DNA of 64,000 bases from Staphylococcus simiae (GTDB lineage Bacteria > Bacillota > Bacilli > Staphylococcales > Staphylococcaceae). The position numbers were made by a program, and so were the translations under genes. Location of the stretch: NCBI RefSeq assembly GCF_017357005.1, contig NZ_CP071589.1, positions 310,001-374,000 of the forward strand, written 5' to 3'. Below are positions 17,726-26,495 of this stretch, one piece after another (position 1 is the first letter of the stretch; every line of letters begins with the position of its first letter). A model generated the notes under the pieces. It had not been told where the DNA came from. It saw nothing but the letters and a program-made list of their open reading frames with translations, and made no database searches.

Positions 17726-18922
17726 ATGACAAACTTAAGAGAAACTGTATTTAAAAAGATAGAAGATAAACAGCAGCGCATTATTGAGTTACGCAGACAT
17801 TTACATTCACATCCAGAATTATCATTTGAAGAAGAGAATACAAGTCAATTTATTAAAGACTTTTACAAAGATAAAGATGTCAAGATGCATACTGATTTAA
17901 ATGGGCAACATGGGCTAGTCGTTGAAATTAACGGTGGACAGCCAGGTAATACCATCGCTTTACGTGCTGATTTCGATGCTTTACCCATTAAAGAAGATAC
18001 CGGATTAGAATTTGCATCTCAACATGAAGGTGTGATGCATGCATGTGGACATGATGCACATACAGCATACTTGTTAGGCGTTGCTGAAGCATTAATAGAG
18101 GTTAAAGAAGACTTGCCTGGTACTGTTAAAATTATTCATCAACATGCTGAAGAAGTACCTCCAGGTGGCGCTCAAGATATTCTAGCATCTGGTGTGTTAG
18201 ATGATGTAGATGAAGTGTATGGTATTCACTTCTTCCCAAATTTAGATGTCGGTACTATTTTTGTGCATCAAGGGGAAGCATTTGCTGGTCGTTCAAACTT
18301 TGACATGCATATTCAAGGTAAAGGGGGTCATGCAGCAATGCCCCAAAATACGAATGATGCTCTAGTAGCAGGTGCATATTTTGTAACAGAAGCACAAACA
18401 GTAGTATCACGTCGCATTGATCCTTTAGAGTCAGCTGTGGTATCTATCAGTGCCTTTGAAGCGCCAGGAGGTTACAATGTTATTCAAGATAATGTCACGT
18501 TACGCGGAACAGTACGTTATATGAATGAAGATTTAAAAGAAACACTTTATAACGAAATAAATAATATTGCACAAGGATTAGAAACAACATTTAATGTCAA
18601 AGTCAATTTAGATTATAAATACGACTATCCTGTGTTGTATAATAACGATAAACAAACAGATGCTGTACAACAAATTTTAGAACAGGCACAAGGTAGTTAT
18701 GTGACAGACGTTGTCGATCTTGGGCCTATTACTGGATCAGAAGACTTTGCGTATTACTTAACTGATAAACCAGGTACATTTATTGTTGTTGGTGCTAAAC
18801 CAGTAGACCATGAAGTTTATCCACTACACCATCCAAAGATGGTCTTAAATGAAGATGGATTCCAAGTTGCTGCTAAAGCAATAGCAGATATTGCTTTAAA
18901 TCGCTTAACAGCAGAAATTTAA
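17726..18922 (+). CDS. M20-family amidohydrolase
   Basis: A 398-residue peptidase M20D enzyme of the hippurate hydrolase/N-acetyl-amino-acid deacetylase type. Metal-site motifs are visible: RRHLHSHPELSFEE at the N-terminus, MHACGHDAHTA near residue 100, HAEEVPPGGA near 140 and a late His near 370 (PLHHPKM). It cleaves N-acyl amino acids; the natural substrate is unclear. TAGGAGG is nine bases before the ATG. Monocistronic with a strong terminator. Confidence 0.87.
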   Translation: MTNLRETVFKKIEDKQQRIIELRRHLHSHPELSFEEENTSQFIKDFYKDKDVKMHTDLNGQHGLVVEINGGQPGNTIALRADFDALPIKEDTGLEFASQHEGVMHACGHDAHTAYLLGVAEALIEVKEDLPGTVKIIHQHAEEVPPGGAQDILASGVLDDVDEVYGIHFFPNLDVGTIFVHQGEAFAGRSNFDMHIQGKGGHAAMPQNTNDALVAGAYFVTEAQTVVSRRIDPLESAVVSISAFEAPGGYNVIQDNVTLRGTVRYMNEDLKETLYNEINNIAQGLETTFNVKVNLDYKYDYPVLYNNDKQTDAVQQILEQAQGSYVTDVVDLGPITGSEDFAYYLTDKPGTFIVVGAKPVDHEVYPLHHPKMVLNEDGFQVAAKAIADIALNRLTAEI

Positions 18923-18945
18923 TAATTTTAACAGTAATAACATTG

Positions 18946-18987
18946 ACTATGAAACACTCAAAAATAAGGTGTTTCATAGTTTTTTTA
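18946..18987 (+). terminator. Terminator after the M20 gene
   Basis: ACTATGAAACAC (18946-18957) pairs with GTGTTTCATAGT (18969-18980), followed by seven T. Confidence 0.9.
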
Positions 18988-19035
18988 GTCTTTTTGACAA
19001 ATATAGTTGTCAAAAAGACTAATATATTTTACAAT
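18985..19035 (+). promoter_or_regulatory. Palindromic operator and promoter of the XRE/ABC operon
   Basis: A perfect 16-base inverted repeat (18985-19000 and 19007-19022, arms TTAGTCTTTTTGACAA) surrounds a 6-base spacer. TTGTCA at 19007-19012 inside the right arm, 17 bases of spacer and TACAAT at 19030-19035 form a plausible promoter. Overlap of the palindrome with the -35 box suggests autoregulation by the XRE protein encoded just downstream. Confidence 0.65.
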
Positions 19036-19057
19036 TTACATAAGGAGTTGATGCTAT

Positions 19058-19261
19058 GTGCGTAACAGATTAAAAGAATTGAGAGCCAAAAATGGATTGA
19101 ACCAAACACAATTAGCTAAATTAGCACAAGTATCGAGACAAACGATTTCATTAATAGAAAGAAATAGTTTTACACCCTCTGTCTTAACAGCTATACGTAT
19201 TGCACGTATCTTTAATGAAACAGTGGAGAATGTGTTTATCTTAGAGGAGGATGAAACATGA
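19058..19261 (+). CDS. XRE-family transcriptional regulator
   Basis: A 67-residue single-domain Cro/C1 HTH protein; the helices read LNQTQLAKLAQVSRQTISLIERN (about residues 14-36). Small XRE proteins of this sort commonly control adjacent ABC exporters. Start is GTG 19058 with AAGGAG ten bases upstream; nearby ATGs run into stops. It overlaps the DUF3169 gene by four bases and is first in a four-gene operon. Confidence 0.85.
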   Translation: MRNRLKELRAKNGLNQTQLAKLAQVSRQTISLIERNSFTPSVLTAIRIARIFNETVENVFILEEDET

Positions 19262-19974
19262 AAGTAGTAAGATACATAGTACTTTTAATTATTGGAGGCA
19301 TTGTAGGTGGAATTTTTGGCTTGTTGATAAGTGGTGAAGGTATTGGCTTTGAAAAATGGCAATTTGCTACACATAATAATGTCATTATCATTACTATTAT
19401 AGCAACAATTACTATTATATTATTAGAATGTATCGTATTACTATTCCAGAGAAAAGCGTTAAATTATAAAAAGTTAGTAGACAATAATGAGGAGCTAGAC
19501 AATGTAGATGAATATGAGTTATTAGCAAATCATTACTTTTTTAAAGCGAATTTGCTGTCTAATTTACAGTCTTCTATTCCTTTAATAGTGTTATTAATTT
19601 TTACTTTTGGACGAGGTAACTTTACATCAATTGTATACTTCTTAATACCATTCCTTTTGAGTTCGGTATTAGCAACACAAACAATGTTTTTCAGTAGGAA
19701 ATTTGACTCAAGAATGCCGAAGATAGGTGAAAAGAATTCCATCGAAAAACGCTTTGCCATTATGGATGAAGGGGAACGCCATATCACCCTGTTATCGTTA
19801 TTTAAAATTTTCAATGTTAATGTAACATTATTATTTTTAGCAATTGTTTTGATAGGATTTTATTCTATTTCTACAGGCATTAATCAAAGTTTTAGCCTAT
19901 TAATTGTTATTGCTATTTTTGTTTATAGTTTGTTTAATTACCTATTCAAAATTCAACAATATTATAAAAATTAA
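19258..19974 (+). CDS. DUF3169 family membrane protein
   Basis: A 238-residue protein with about six hydrophobic segments in three pairs, matching the DUF3169 family usually found between small XRE regulators and ABC transporters. No function is established. A charged cytoplasmic loop holds the KRFAIMDEGERHI stretch near residue 165. It starts four bases inside the XRE gene, and the ATPase gene follows 16 bases after its stop. Confidence 0.72.
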   Translation: MKVVRYIVLLIIGGIVGGIFGLLISGEGIGFEKWQFATHNNVIIITIIATITIILLECIVLLFQRKALNYKKLVDNNEELDNVDEYELLANHYFFKANLLSNLQSSIPLIVLLIFTFGRGNFTSIVYFLIPFLLSSVLATQTMFFSRKFDSRMPKIGEKNSIEKRFAIMDEGERHITLLSLFKIFNVNVTLLFLAIVLIGFYSISTGINQSFSLLIVIAIFVYSLFNYLFKIQQYYKN

Positions 19975-19990
19975 GGTAGGAGAGAGTATT

Positions 19991-20830
19991 ATGACAAAGT
20001 TACTAAAGATAGAGCATTTAACGAAGAGTTATAGTGAATCTTCCTTTAAATTAGAAAACATCTCATTATCTATTGACTCGAGTGAGACAGTAGGACTCAT
20101 TGGGAAAAATGGTTCTGGTAAATCAACATTAATCAATATTTTAGTAGGAAATCGCCATAAAGACAGTGGTAATATTGAATTTTTTGAACAACCATTAACT
20201 AAAGATATGTCTTATAAAGAGGAAATTGGAGTCGTATTTGATGACTTAAGAGTACCTAATAAATTAACTGTGACAGAAGTTGATAAAATTTTTGGACATA
20301 TTTATCAATCATGGGATAGTAATCGTTATTTTGAACTGATACAACATTTTGACTTGCCAAAAGATACAAAATTATCAACCTTTTCTAGAGGAATGAGGAT
20401 GAAAATAGCATTGTCTGTTGCAATGTCACATCATGCAAAATTATTGATTTTAGATGAAGCAACGGCAGGTATGGATATATCTGGTAGGGAAGAAGTTTTA
20501 GAATTACTGGAGATGTTTGTTGAACAGGGTGGAGGAATTTTGATTTCCTCACATATATCTGAAGACATAGAACAATTGGCCGATAAATTAGTATTTATGA
20601 AAGATGGCAAGATTATTTTAACAGAACGAAAAGATAAATTATTAGCGAAATATGGCATTGTGACAACAGAGAGTGAAGAAATATCTATTCCTGAACATAC
20701 TATTGTAGCTTCAAGATCATATAAGGGTCAAAGACAAATATTAGTTAATGATACTTTGCAAGTATTTGATGCGCAGCCGTTAACTCATATTGATGATGCG
20801 ACTAAGATTATGATGAGAGGTGACGTATAA
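19991..20830 (+). CDS. ABC transporter ATP-binding protein
   Basis: A 279-residue ATPase with Walker A IGKNGSGKSTLIN (near residue 40), signature TFSRGMRMKIALS (near 135) and Walker B LLILDEATAGMD (near 152). ATG 19991 is used because TAGGAGAGAG precedes it; the longer frame overlaps DUF3169 without an SD. It overlaps the permease gene by one base. Similarity is to YtrB/BcrA-type exporters, including bacteriocin-immunity pumps. Confidence 0.88.
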   Translation: MTKLLKIEHLTKSYSESSFKLENISLSIDSSETVGLIGKNGSGKSTLINILVGNRHKDSGNIEFFEQPLTKDMSYKEEIGVVFDDLRVPNKLTVTEVDKIFGHIYQSWDSNRYFELIQHFDLPKDTKLSTFSRGMRMKIALSVAMSHHAKLLILDEATAGMDISGREEVLELLEMFVEQGGGILISSHISEDIEQLADKLVFMKDGKIILTERKDKLLAKYGIVTTESEEISIPEHTIVASRSYKGQRQILVNDTLQVFDAQPLTHIDDATKIMMRGDV

Positions 20831-21456
20831 TGAAAAGCATGTTATTAACAAGTTTTTATACTACTAAAAATAAGACATATATTTATCTATTAATAGCTAT
20901 TTTAGCAGCTGCTTTTTTCTCTTTTACTAATCCTTTAATGAGTAGTACTATGGCTGCTATTTTCTTGATTACTCCTATTACTGATAATATCAAACAAGAA
21001 AAAGATTCTCGTTGGATGTATTACGTATCGACATTACCCATTAAACGTAGTGATTATATTAAAGCTTATTTTGTTTATTACTTAATACTGTTAATTATTG
21101 GGGCAATCATAGGTATCATTTCAACGAGTATAGTTACTCAAAGTATAATGTTGGGATTGCTGTCAGGATTAATGGGATTTGGCGTCCTAGGCTTATATGC
21201 AATTGTTTTTCCATTAACGTTTAAATTTGGTCCTGAAAATTCCAACGTTATTATGATATTGTCTTCTATTTTAATTGTGATTTCATTTTTGGCATTCTTT
21301 TTTGTTTATGGAATGGTAGGTGGCAGTTTTGATAATGGTCATGATATTGGAATGAATAGTGTTTTAGTAACATTCATTTATTCTGTATCAGGTATCATTA
21401 TTATGATATTATCATACATTTTTTCTGTTAAAATATTTAACCAACAAGATTTATAA
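20830..21456 (+). CDS. ABC-2 type permease
   Basis: A 208-residue protein with six hydrophobic helices and the short loop EKDSRWMYYVSTLPIKRSDYI near residue 57 that is typical of small ABC-2 permeases (pfam ABC2_membrane_5-like). It is the membrane partner of the preceding ATPase and the last gene of the XRE/DUF3169 operon. Substrate unknown; peptide or lantibiotic export is a guess based on relatives. Confidence 0.82.
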   Translation: MKSMLLTSFYTTKNKTYIYLLIAILAAAFFSFTNPLMSSTMAAIFLITPITDNIKQEKDSRWMYYVSTLPIKRSDYIKAYFVYYLILLIIGAIIGIISTSIVTQSIMLGLLSGLMGFGVLGLYAIVFPLTFKFGPENSNVIMILSSILIVISFLAFFFVYGMVGGSFDNGHDIGMNSVLVTFIYSVSGIIIMILSYIFSVKIFNQQDL

Positions 21457-21464
21457 TAGGTTAT

Positions 21465-21480
21465 CGTTTCATGTGAAATA
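21465..21480. other. Degenerate parS-like site
   Basis: CGTTTCATGTGAAATA matches 13 of 16 positions of the Firmicute parS consensus (TGTTTCACGTGAAACA). A parB gene lies about 19 kb away. Three mismatches make this tentative. Confidence 0.3.
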
Positions 21481-21495
21481 ACAATACATTAAAAT

Positions 21496-21590
21496 AAGCT
21501 CAAAACGCTGACGGGCATCTACGAAACAATTTGTTTTGAAACAATTATTTCGATTCTATTAACACTTGATACTGTCATCGTTTTGAGCTT
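21496..21590. terminator. Large hairpin between ABC operon and ltrA
   Basis: AAGCTCAAAACG (21496-21507) pairs perfectly with CGTTTTGAGCTT (21579-21590) around a 71-base insert with further short pairing. It separates two convergent genes and probably terminates both. Confidence 0.55.
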
Positions 21591-21597
21591 GTTGTCG

Positions 21598-22722
21598 TTA
21601 CGACGCTCTATTTTGATTTTTATAATAAATTAGCATGATACTAAATGTTGCCATAGCTACTGAAATAATCATAATATGATCATGACCAACAAATATCAAA
21701 CTAATAATATACGAAATAATAAGAATAGCAAGAGCATAAGCTATATATTTAATATTCATTAAGTCGTCATGGAAGTATGGCGTAATTAACCATAAACCAA
21801 TATAAAATAATAATATACTGATATACATCATGTTGAGTTCAAATAGTGGATGCAACTTGTCATTGTTGCTAAAAATAATGGCGCTATTAATAATACCTAA
21901 AGCGATATTAATGATTAAATGTGTATAGGTTAAACGGAATCCTATAGACTCTAATTTATCATTAATATAATTTTCAGAAACGATCCAATACACACCAAAC
22001 AAGCTGACTAAAATAATAAATTGGAATATATATGTCACACTAAAATGTGTAATGCTAAATGATGATGATGCTAGTCCGACTAGAACCTCACCGAAAATAA
22101 TAATCGTTAGTAATGAGTAACGTTCAACTAGATGCATCATATTCACGGGTGATAATTTTAAATATTTACGGAATGGAATTAGTCCTGTTGCCGCAATAAA
22201 GACACCTAAAAATCCAGGAATATAATGAATACTTTGTGGTAAAACAAGCGATAAGAATGATAACAAGGCAATGACGAATGCGACTAAGGCAAATGATTGG
22301 CAAGTTCTCTTATCTGCATAATTAAGACCTGTGCGTATATGCAATAAGTATTGCGTGCCGATACTGACATACATTAATCCTACACATAAAAAGAATGGAA
22401 AGAATGTTTTCTCGAAACTAGGATATAAGCTGTTAGATAAAAATACCATAATAAATAAATTGACCATCATAAAGGTGACATCTTTGAAAGTAACTTGACC
22501 AAATCTATTGGTAAAGAATGTTTGATGTGACCATACGAGCCATAAAAATAGACTCATAACAACATATTTAAAGAATAATTCAGCAGAAATGGTACCGTTG
22601 TGTGTAGTTAAAATAACATGGGCTATTTTTTGGATAGCATAAACAAAGATTAAATCAAAGAAAAGTTCGTGAAACGCTGCACGTTTTTCTTCTAGATGTC
22701 GAGGGGTAAAACTTTGTTCCAT
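21598..22722 (-). CDS. LtrA family low-temperature-requirement protein
   Basis: A 374-residue membrane protein with about 11 hydrophobic helices. The family motif is ELFFDLIFVYAIQKIAH near residue 20, and EVLVGLASSSFS lies near 210. LtrA proteins were named from a cold-sensitive Listeria mutant; their activity is unknown. AAAGGAG precedes the ATG. Monocistronic, convergent with the ABC operon. Confidence 0.8.
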   Translation of the reverse strand: MEQSFTPRHLEEKRAAFHELFFDLIFVYAIQKIAHVILTTHNGTISAELFFKYVVMSLFLWLVWSHQTFFTNRFGQVTFKDVTFMMVNLFIMVFLSNSLYPSFEKTFFPFFLCVGLMYVSIGTQYLLHIRTGLNYADKRTCQSFALVAFVIALLSFLSLVLPQSIHYIPGFLGVFIAATGLIPFRKYLKLSPVNMMHLVERYSLLTIIIFGEVLVGLASSSFSITHFSVTYIFQFIILVSLFGVYWIVSENYINDKLESIGFRLTYTHLIINIALGIINSAIIFSNNDKLHPLFELNMMYISILLFYIGLWLITPYFHDDLMNIKYIAYALAILIISYIISLIFVGHDHIMIISVAMATFSIMLIYYKNQNRAS

Positions 22723-22861
22723 AAAATAGTTGCTCCTTTGGGATGAATTAATTTTTTAAGTATACTATGTAATGTTTTCTTTGAATAGTTAATATTGAAT
22801 TAAATGCTAATTGCATAAGAAATAATAAATCAGTATTCATGATTGGGATACTGATTCATCA

Positions 22862-23407
22862 TTATTGAGGTACATTCAGAAATGCTTTTAATAATTGATA
22901 GGTTTGTTCTTCTATATCGTGTTTATCATATTCCTCATTTTGTAAATAAAGGTCTATCAGTTCAATAATGCCACTAGATGCGAATTTTAAAAATAATTGT
23001 GGTTCGATATTATTTAGACGATAGTGCTGCTCGTCAAGTTTATCAGCAAGCTCATCAGAAATGAGTTGTTGTAATTGACGTTTATATTTTTGAGCAATAG
23101 AAGTTTGAAATAAAGTATTGAAAAATTGCCGATGATTATTAAAGTAATCAAACCAAATTGTTGTGCCTTCTCTAAGACCTAATTCCTTTTTGGCTAGACA
23201 AATGTCATGAAGTTCTGACATCTTTTGATCAACCATTTTATCTAATAAATCATATTTATCTATGTAATGTAAATAAAAAGTTTTACGTCCAATTTCAGCC
23301 TGTTCTGTAATATCTTTGACAGTAATTTTATCAAAGTCCTCATTATAGAATAATTCTAGAAAGTGGTTACGTATCGCTCTTTGTGTTTTTTGTATGCGTA
23401 AATCCAT
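22862..23407 (-). CDS. TetR-family regulator
   Basis: A 181-residue TetR protein; the HTH reads ITVKDITEQAEIGRKTFYLHYIDKYDL near residues 28-54 and the C-terminal part resembles TetR_C_7-like domains. ATG 23407 is chosen because AAAGGTAGGG is just upstream; the frame could extend to 23440 but would include this SD. It is divergent from the alpha/beta hydrolase gene, a likely target. Confidence 0.83.
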   Translation of the reverse strand: MDLRIQKTQRAIRNHFLELFYNEDFDKITVKDITEQAEIGRKTFYLHYIDKYDLLDKMVDQKMSELHDICLAKKELGLREGTTIWFDYFNNHRQFFNTLFQTSIAQKYKRQLQQLISDELADKLDEQHYRLNNIEPQLFLKFASSGIIELIDLYLQNEEYDKHDIEEQTYQLLKAFLNVPQ

Positions 23408-23601
23408 AATGTTCCCTACCTTTATATAACCCATTTTCATATGTCTGTGTATTATTGCTCAAATATCACAACGTATGAATTGTTTATTTAAGATAATATG
23501 TTTTAATTATACACACGAGGGTAATAAAACTCTATAGTAAAATTAATGATTAATTTATGAGCAATAAAGATAAATAATTAAAATATAAAGGAGTCTTAAA
23601 T

Positions 23602-24525
23602 ATGAATGAACAAGTAATGAAATTCAAAACTAGAAATATTGAAACAACTGGTATTTTACGCGTACCTGATAATGCAGGAGATAAAGCGTTACCAACGATT
23701 GTAGTGATGCATCCAATCAGTAGTGTTAAAGAACAAACAGCAAGTATTTATGCTAAACGATTAACAGAAGAAGGGTTTGTCACATTTGCCTTTGATGCAG
23801 GTAACCAAGGTGAATTACATCAAGCACCTGAATATATTGAAAATCCGTATTACAGATCAGAAGATGCGTCATTTGCTATTGATTTCTTAAATACGTTAGA
23901 TGTTGTAGATAATGATCGTATTGGTATCTTAGGTATTTGTGGTGGTGGCGGTTATGCCGTTAATGCAAGTAAAACTGATAAACGTATTAAAGCTGTCGGT
24001 TCAGTTGTTGGTGTTGACTTTGGTACATTAACTAGAGAAGGCGACTTATCTCCAAATGCAGCTTTAGATATGTTGCATAATGTAGCGAAACAACGTGAAG
24101 CGGAAGCAATGGGCGCTAAACATGAATTTATACCTTATATCCCTGATTCACAACAACAACGCGAACAAGCAGGTATTGAAGATATAGATATCGAACAAGC
24201 GGTGGATTACTATAGAACGGATCGCGGTCAACATGAAAATTCAATCAATCGCTATCGTCTTGTAAGTAACATGGAAGTAGCAGGATTTGATGCTTATCAT
24301 TTAATTGATAAATTATTAGATCAACCACTTTATGTGGTCGCAGGAGATGTTCCAGGCGGATTTGGTTCATATCGTTTTGCTTATAGATTATTTGATAATG
24401 CCCTAACTAAAGATAAAAAATTACACATTGTTAAAGGTGCATCTCACTATGATTTATATGATCAACCTCAACCAGTTAATGAAGCATTATCAGGATTAAT
24501 TCCATTCTATAAAGAAAAATTGTAA
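23602..24525 (+). CDS. Alpha/beta hydrolase with Cys nucleophile elbow
   Basis: A 307-residue alpha/beta hydrolase. The nucleophile elbow reads GICGGGG with Cys at about residue 113 instead of the usual Ser, as in dienelactone hydrolases. HMHPISSV-like oxyanion region (VVMHPISSVKEQ) lies near 35, and the likely catalytic His is in GASHYDLYD near 285. Substrate unknown. Good AAAGGAG. It precedes a reductase and an SDR gene, suggesting an inducible detoxification group under the divergent TetR. Confidence 0.8.
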   Translation: MNEQVMKFKTRNIETTGILRVPDNAGDKALPTIVVMHPISSVKEQTASIYAKRLTEEGFVTFAFDAGNQGELHQAPEYIENPYYRSEDASFAIDFLNTLDVVDNDRIGILGICGGGGYAVNASKTDKRIKAVGSVVGVDFGTLTREGDLSPNAALDMLHNVAKQREAEAMGAKHEFIPYIPDSQQQREQAGIEDIDIEQAVDYYRTDRGQHENSINRYRLVSNMEVAGFDAYHLIDKLLDQPLYVVAGDVPGGFGSYRFAYRLFDNALTKDKKLHIVKGASHYDLYDQPQPVNEALSGLIPFYKEKL

Positions 24526-24564
24526 GCTGATAAACATTAAACAAAACACTTTAATTTAATATAT

Positions 24565-24649
24565 GGCACATATGCAGTGACAATAGAAGACACAGATAGC
24601 TGGACGCATAGTCGATATCTAAATTCATTGAATATATGCATGATGTGCC
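24565..24649. repeat. Inverted repeat after the hydrolase gene
   Basis: GGCACATATGCA (from 24565) pairs with TGCATGATGTGCC (to 24649) with a single bulge, around a 60-base insert. A possible terminator or mRNA end structure. Confidence 0.4.
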
Positions 24650-24684
24650 TCTTTGATTTTTAAAGTAATGGAGGGAAATGACTA

Positions 24685-25398
24685 ATGACACGACCAACAG
24701 TAATTGTGCATATGTCAATGTCAATTAATGGCAATATTACAGGGCCATACGGTAGCGTAGTGGAAGGCGATGCTTTAAAACAAGCCTATGAAAGTAAACA
24801 TGAATATTTTGATAGCAAAGCAATGATTTTAGGGTGTAAAACCATTGAAGAAGCATTTACTGCAACGGAAATGCCAGAATTGCCAAGTCATCCACAAACA
24901 TATTCTAGAGAAGCAGATTATATTGCTAACAGTGATTATGATCATTATATGATATCACTTGACCCTTCAGGAAAAGCAGCCTGGACGTCAAACTATACGA
25001 CATTTCGTGAACGTCCTGAAATGCATGTGATTGAAGTGGTATCTGAAACAGTGTCAGATGCTTATTTAGAGCATTTGAGGAATTTAGGTATATCATATAT
25101 TTTCGGTGGTAAAAATCACCAATTAGATCTTAAGCTAGTATTAGAAAAATTGTATCGCTATTTCAATTTAGAAACAGTGGTATTAGCTGGTGGCGGAAGT
25201 ATTAATTGGTCATTCTTCGAGCAAGGTTTAGTTGATGAAGTCAGTGTTGTTATTGTACCAGCCGTTGATGATCATTACGGACGTCCTCAATTGTTTAATA
25301 ATACGAGTGATAAGAAGGATATTAAGCCACAAGGTTTTAAAATTAAACATTTAGAACAATTAGATGGAGATATTATTTGGATACATTATATTAAATAA
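24685..25398 (+). CDS. RibD C-terminal-like dihydrofolate reductase family protein
   Basis: A 237-residue protein of the RibD-C/DHFR-like reductase family. MSMSINGNI near the N-terminus and AGGGSINWSFFEQGLVDEVSVVIVP near residue 170 are diagnostic. Stand-alone members are usually NADPH-dependent oxidoreductases outside riboflavin synthesis; no deaminase domain is present. GGAGG precedes the ATG. An SDR gene follows 23 bases later. Confidence 0.82.
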   Translation: MTRPTVIVHMSMSINGNITGPYGSVVEGDALKQAYESKHEYFDSKAMILGCKTIEEAFTATEMPELPSHPQTYSREADYIANSDYDHYMISLDPSGKAAWTSNYTTFRERPEMHVIEVVSETVSDAYLEHLRNLGISYIFGGKNHQLDLKLVLEKLYRYFNLETVVLAGGGSINWSFFEQGLVDEVSVVIVPAVDDHYGRPQLFNNTSDKKDIKPQGFKIKHLEQLDGDIIWIHYIK

Positions 25399-25421
25399 AA
25401 TATTAGAAAGAAGTGAATAAA

Positions 25422-26189
25422 ATGGCAGGTTATGCATTAATTACAGGAGCAAGTTCAGGTATTGGTTATGAAACAGCACTAAAATTTGCGGCTAAAGGAC
25501 AAAATGTGATTATAGTTGCTCGTAATGAAGAAAAATTACAACAACTTAAGGATGCTATCGCAGCTCAATATCCTAATGTAGATGTCGTAATTAAAGTGGT
25601 GGATTTAGCTCAAGCTAATAATGTTAAAGCATTATATGAAGATGTTAAACATTATTCATTACAAACGTTAGTAAATAATGCAGGGTTTGGAGATTTCGGT
25701 AGTGTAAAAGATGCGGATATCAATAAAATTCAAACAATGTTGCACCTTAATATTGAAGCACTTACAATACTAACAACTTTATTCGTCAAAGACTATGAAA
25801 ACGTAGAAGGTACACAAGTAATTAATATATCTTCTGTTGGGGGATATGAAATCTATACAGCAGCGTTAACATATTCTGCAACTAAATATTATGTAGCTGC
25901 ATATACTGAAGGCTTAGATGTTCAGTTGCGAGATAAAGGTGCTAACATGCGTGCCAAAGTTATAGCACCATCATCAACAAAAACAAGCTTTATGGATCGT
26001 TCTTTAGATACAGAAGATACAGATTATGATGCATATTTTGATCGTTACAATACATCAGAAGAATTAGCTGATTATATTATGACATTATATGATAGTGATA
26101 AACATATAGGTATTGTTGACGATGATACTTTGGAATTGAAGTTATATGATCATTTTTATCCTGTAAATACTTTTGGTGCGGATCAATAG
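25422..26189 (+). CDS. Short-chain dehydrogenase/reductase
   Basis: A 255-residue classical SDR: TGASSGIG for NAD(P) binding at about residues 7-14, NNAGFGD near 88, Ser in NISSVGG near 137 and YSATK (catalytic YxxxK) near 150. Substrate unknown. ATG 25422 is preferred; a GTG three codons upstream is possible. Ends at a hairpin before the ISL3 insertion. Confidence 0.87.
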   Translation: MAGYALITGASSGIGYETALKFAAKGQNVIIVARNEEKLQQLKDAIAAQYPNVDVVIKVVDLAQANNVKALYEDVKHYSLQTLVNNAGFGDFGSVKDADINKIQTMLHLNIEALTILTTLFVKDYENVEGTQVINISSVGGYEIYTAALTYSATKYYVAAYTEGLDVQLRDKGANMRAKVIAPSSTKTSFMDRSLDTEDTDYDAYFDRYNTSEELADYIMTLYDSDKHIGIVDDDTLELKLYDHFYPVNTFGADQ

Positions 26190-26283
26190 GTAAGAAAAGT
26201 GAAGTCGAGCCTTACTCAAAAATAGATGAAATTAAAGTATAAAGGTTAAATGCTTTATTTAAACAATGAATAGCAACTATATT

Positions 26284-26324
26284 AAAAGGATGAATCAAGT
26301 CTTAATGACTCGTTTCACCCTTTT
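26284..26324 (+). terminator. Terminator-like hairpin after the SDR gene
   Basis: AAAAGG...TGAATC pairs imperfectly with the segment ending CACCCTTTT (26318-26324). Likely ends the SDR operon about 95 bases past its stop. Confidence 0.5.
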
Positions 26325-26454
26325 GGTTACGACTAAATGAAATTGATTCTCTATTTTTTAGGATGGATGAATAAAATGAGAATAATTTTTTTTATCCGTC
26401 CGACTTGAAATAGAAGGTTCTCTGTCGAATTGGACTGATGTATAAATTTTTTAT

Positions 26455-26495
26455 AGAAGTTAAGCAGCAATTTGTTGTTTAACTTCTTTTTTATT
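26455..26495 (+). terminator. Terminator-like hairpin at the intron insertion site
   Basis: AGAAGTTAA (26455-26463) pairs with TTAACTTCT (26479-26487) followed by TTTTTATT, and the intron begins immediately after. Group IIC introns target such stem-loop/T-tract sites. The hairpin is made of the last codons of the ISL3 transposase read on the opposite strand. Confidence 0.8.

Noticed and set aside
26341..26410. A second IS end or gene remnant between the SDR terminator and ISL3
   Set aside because: There is an AT-rich imperfect hairpin (GGATGGATGAATAA with TTATCCGTCC), but no matching partner end or ORF.
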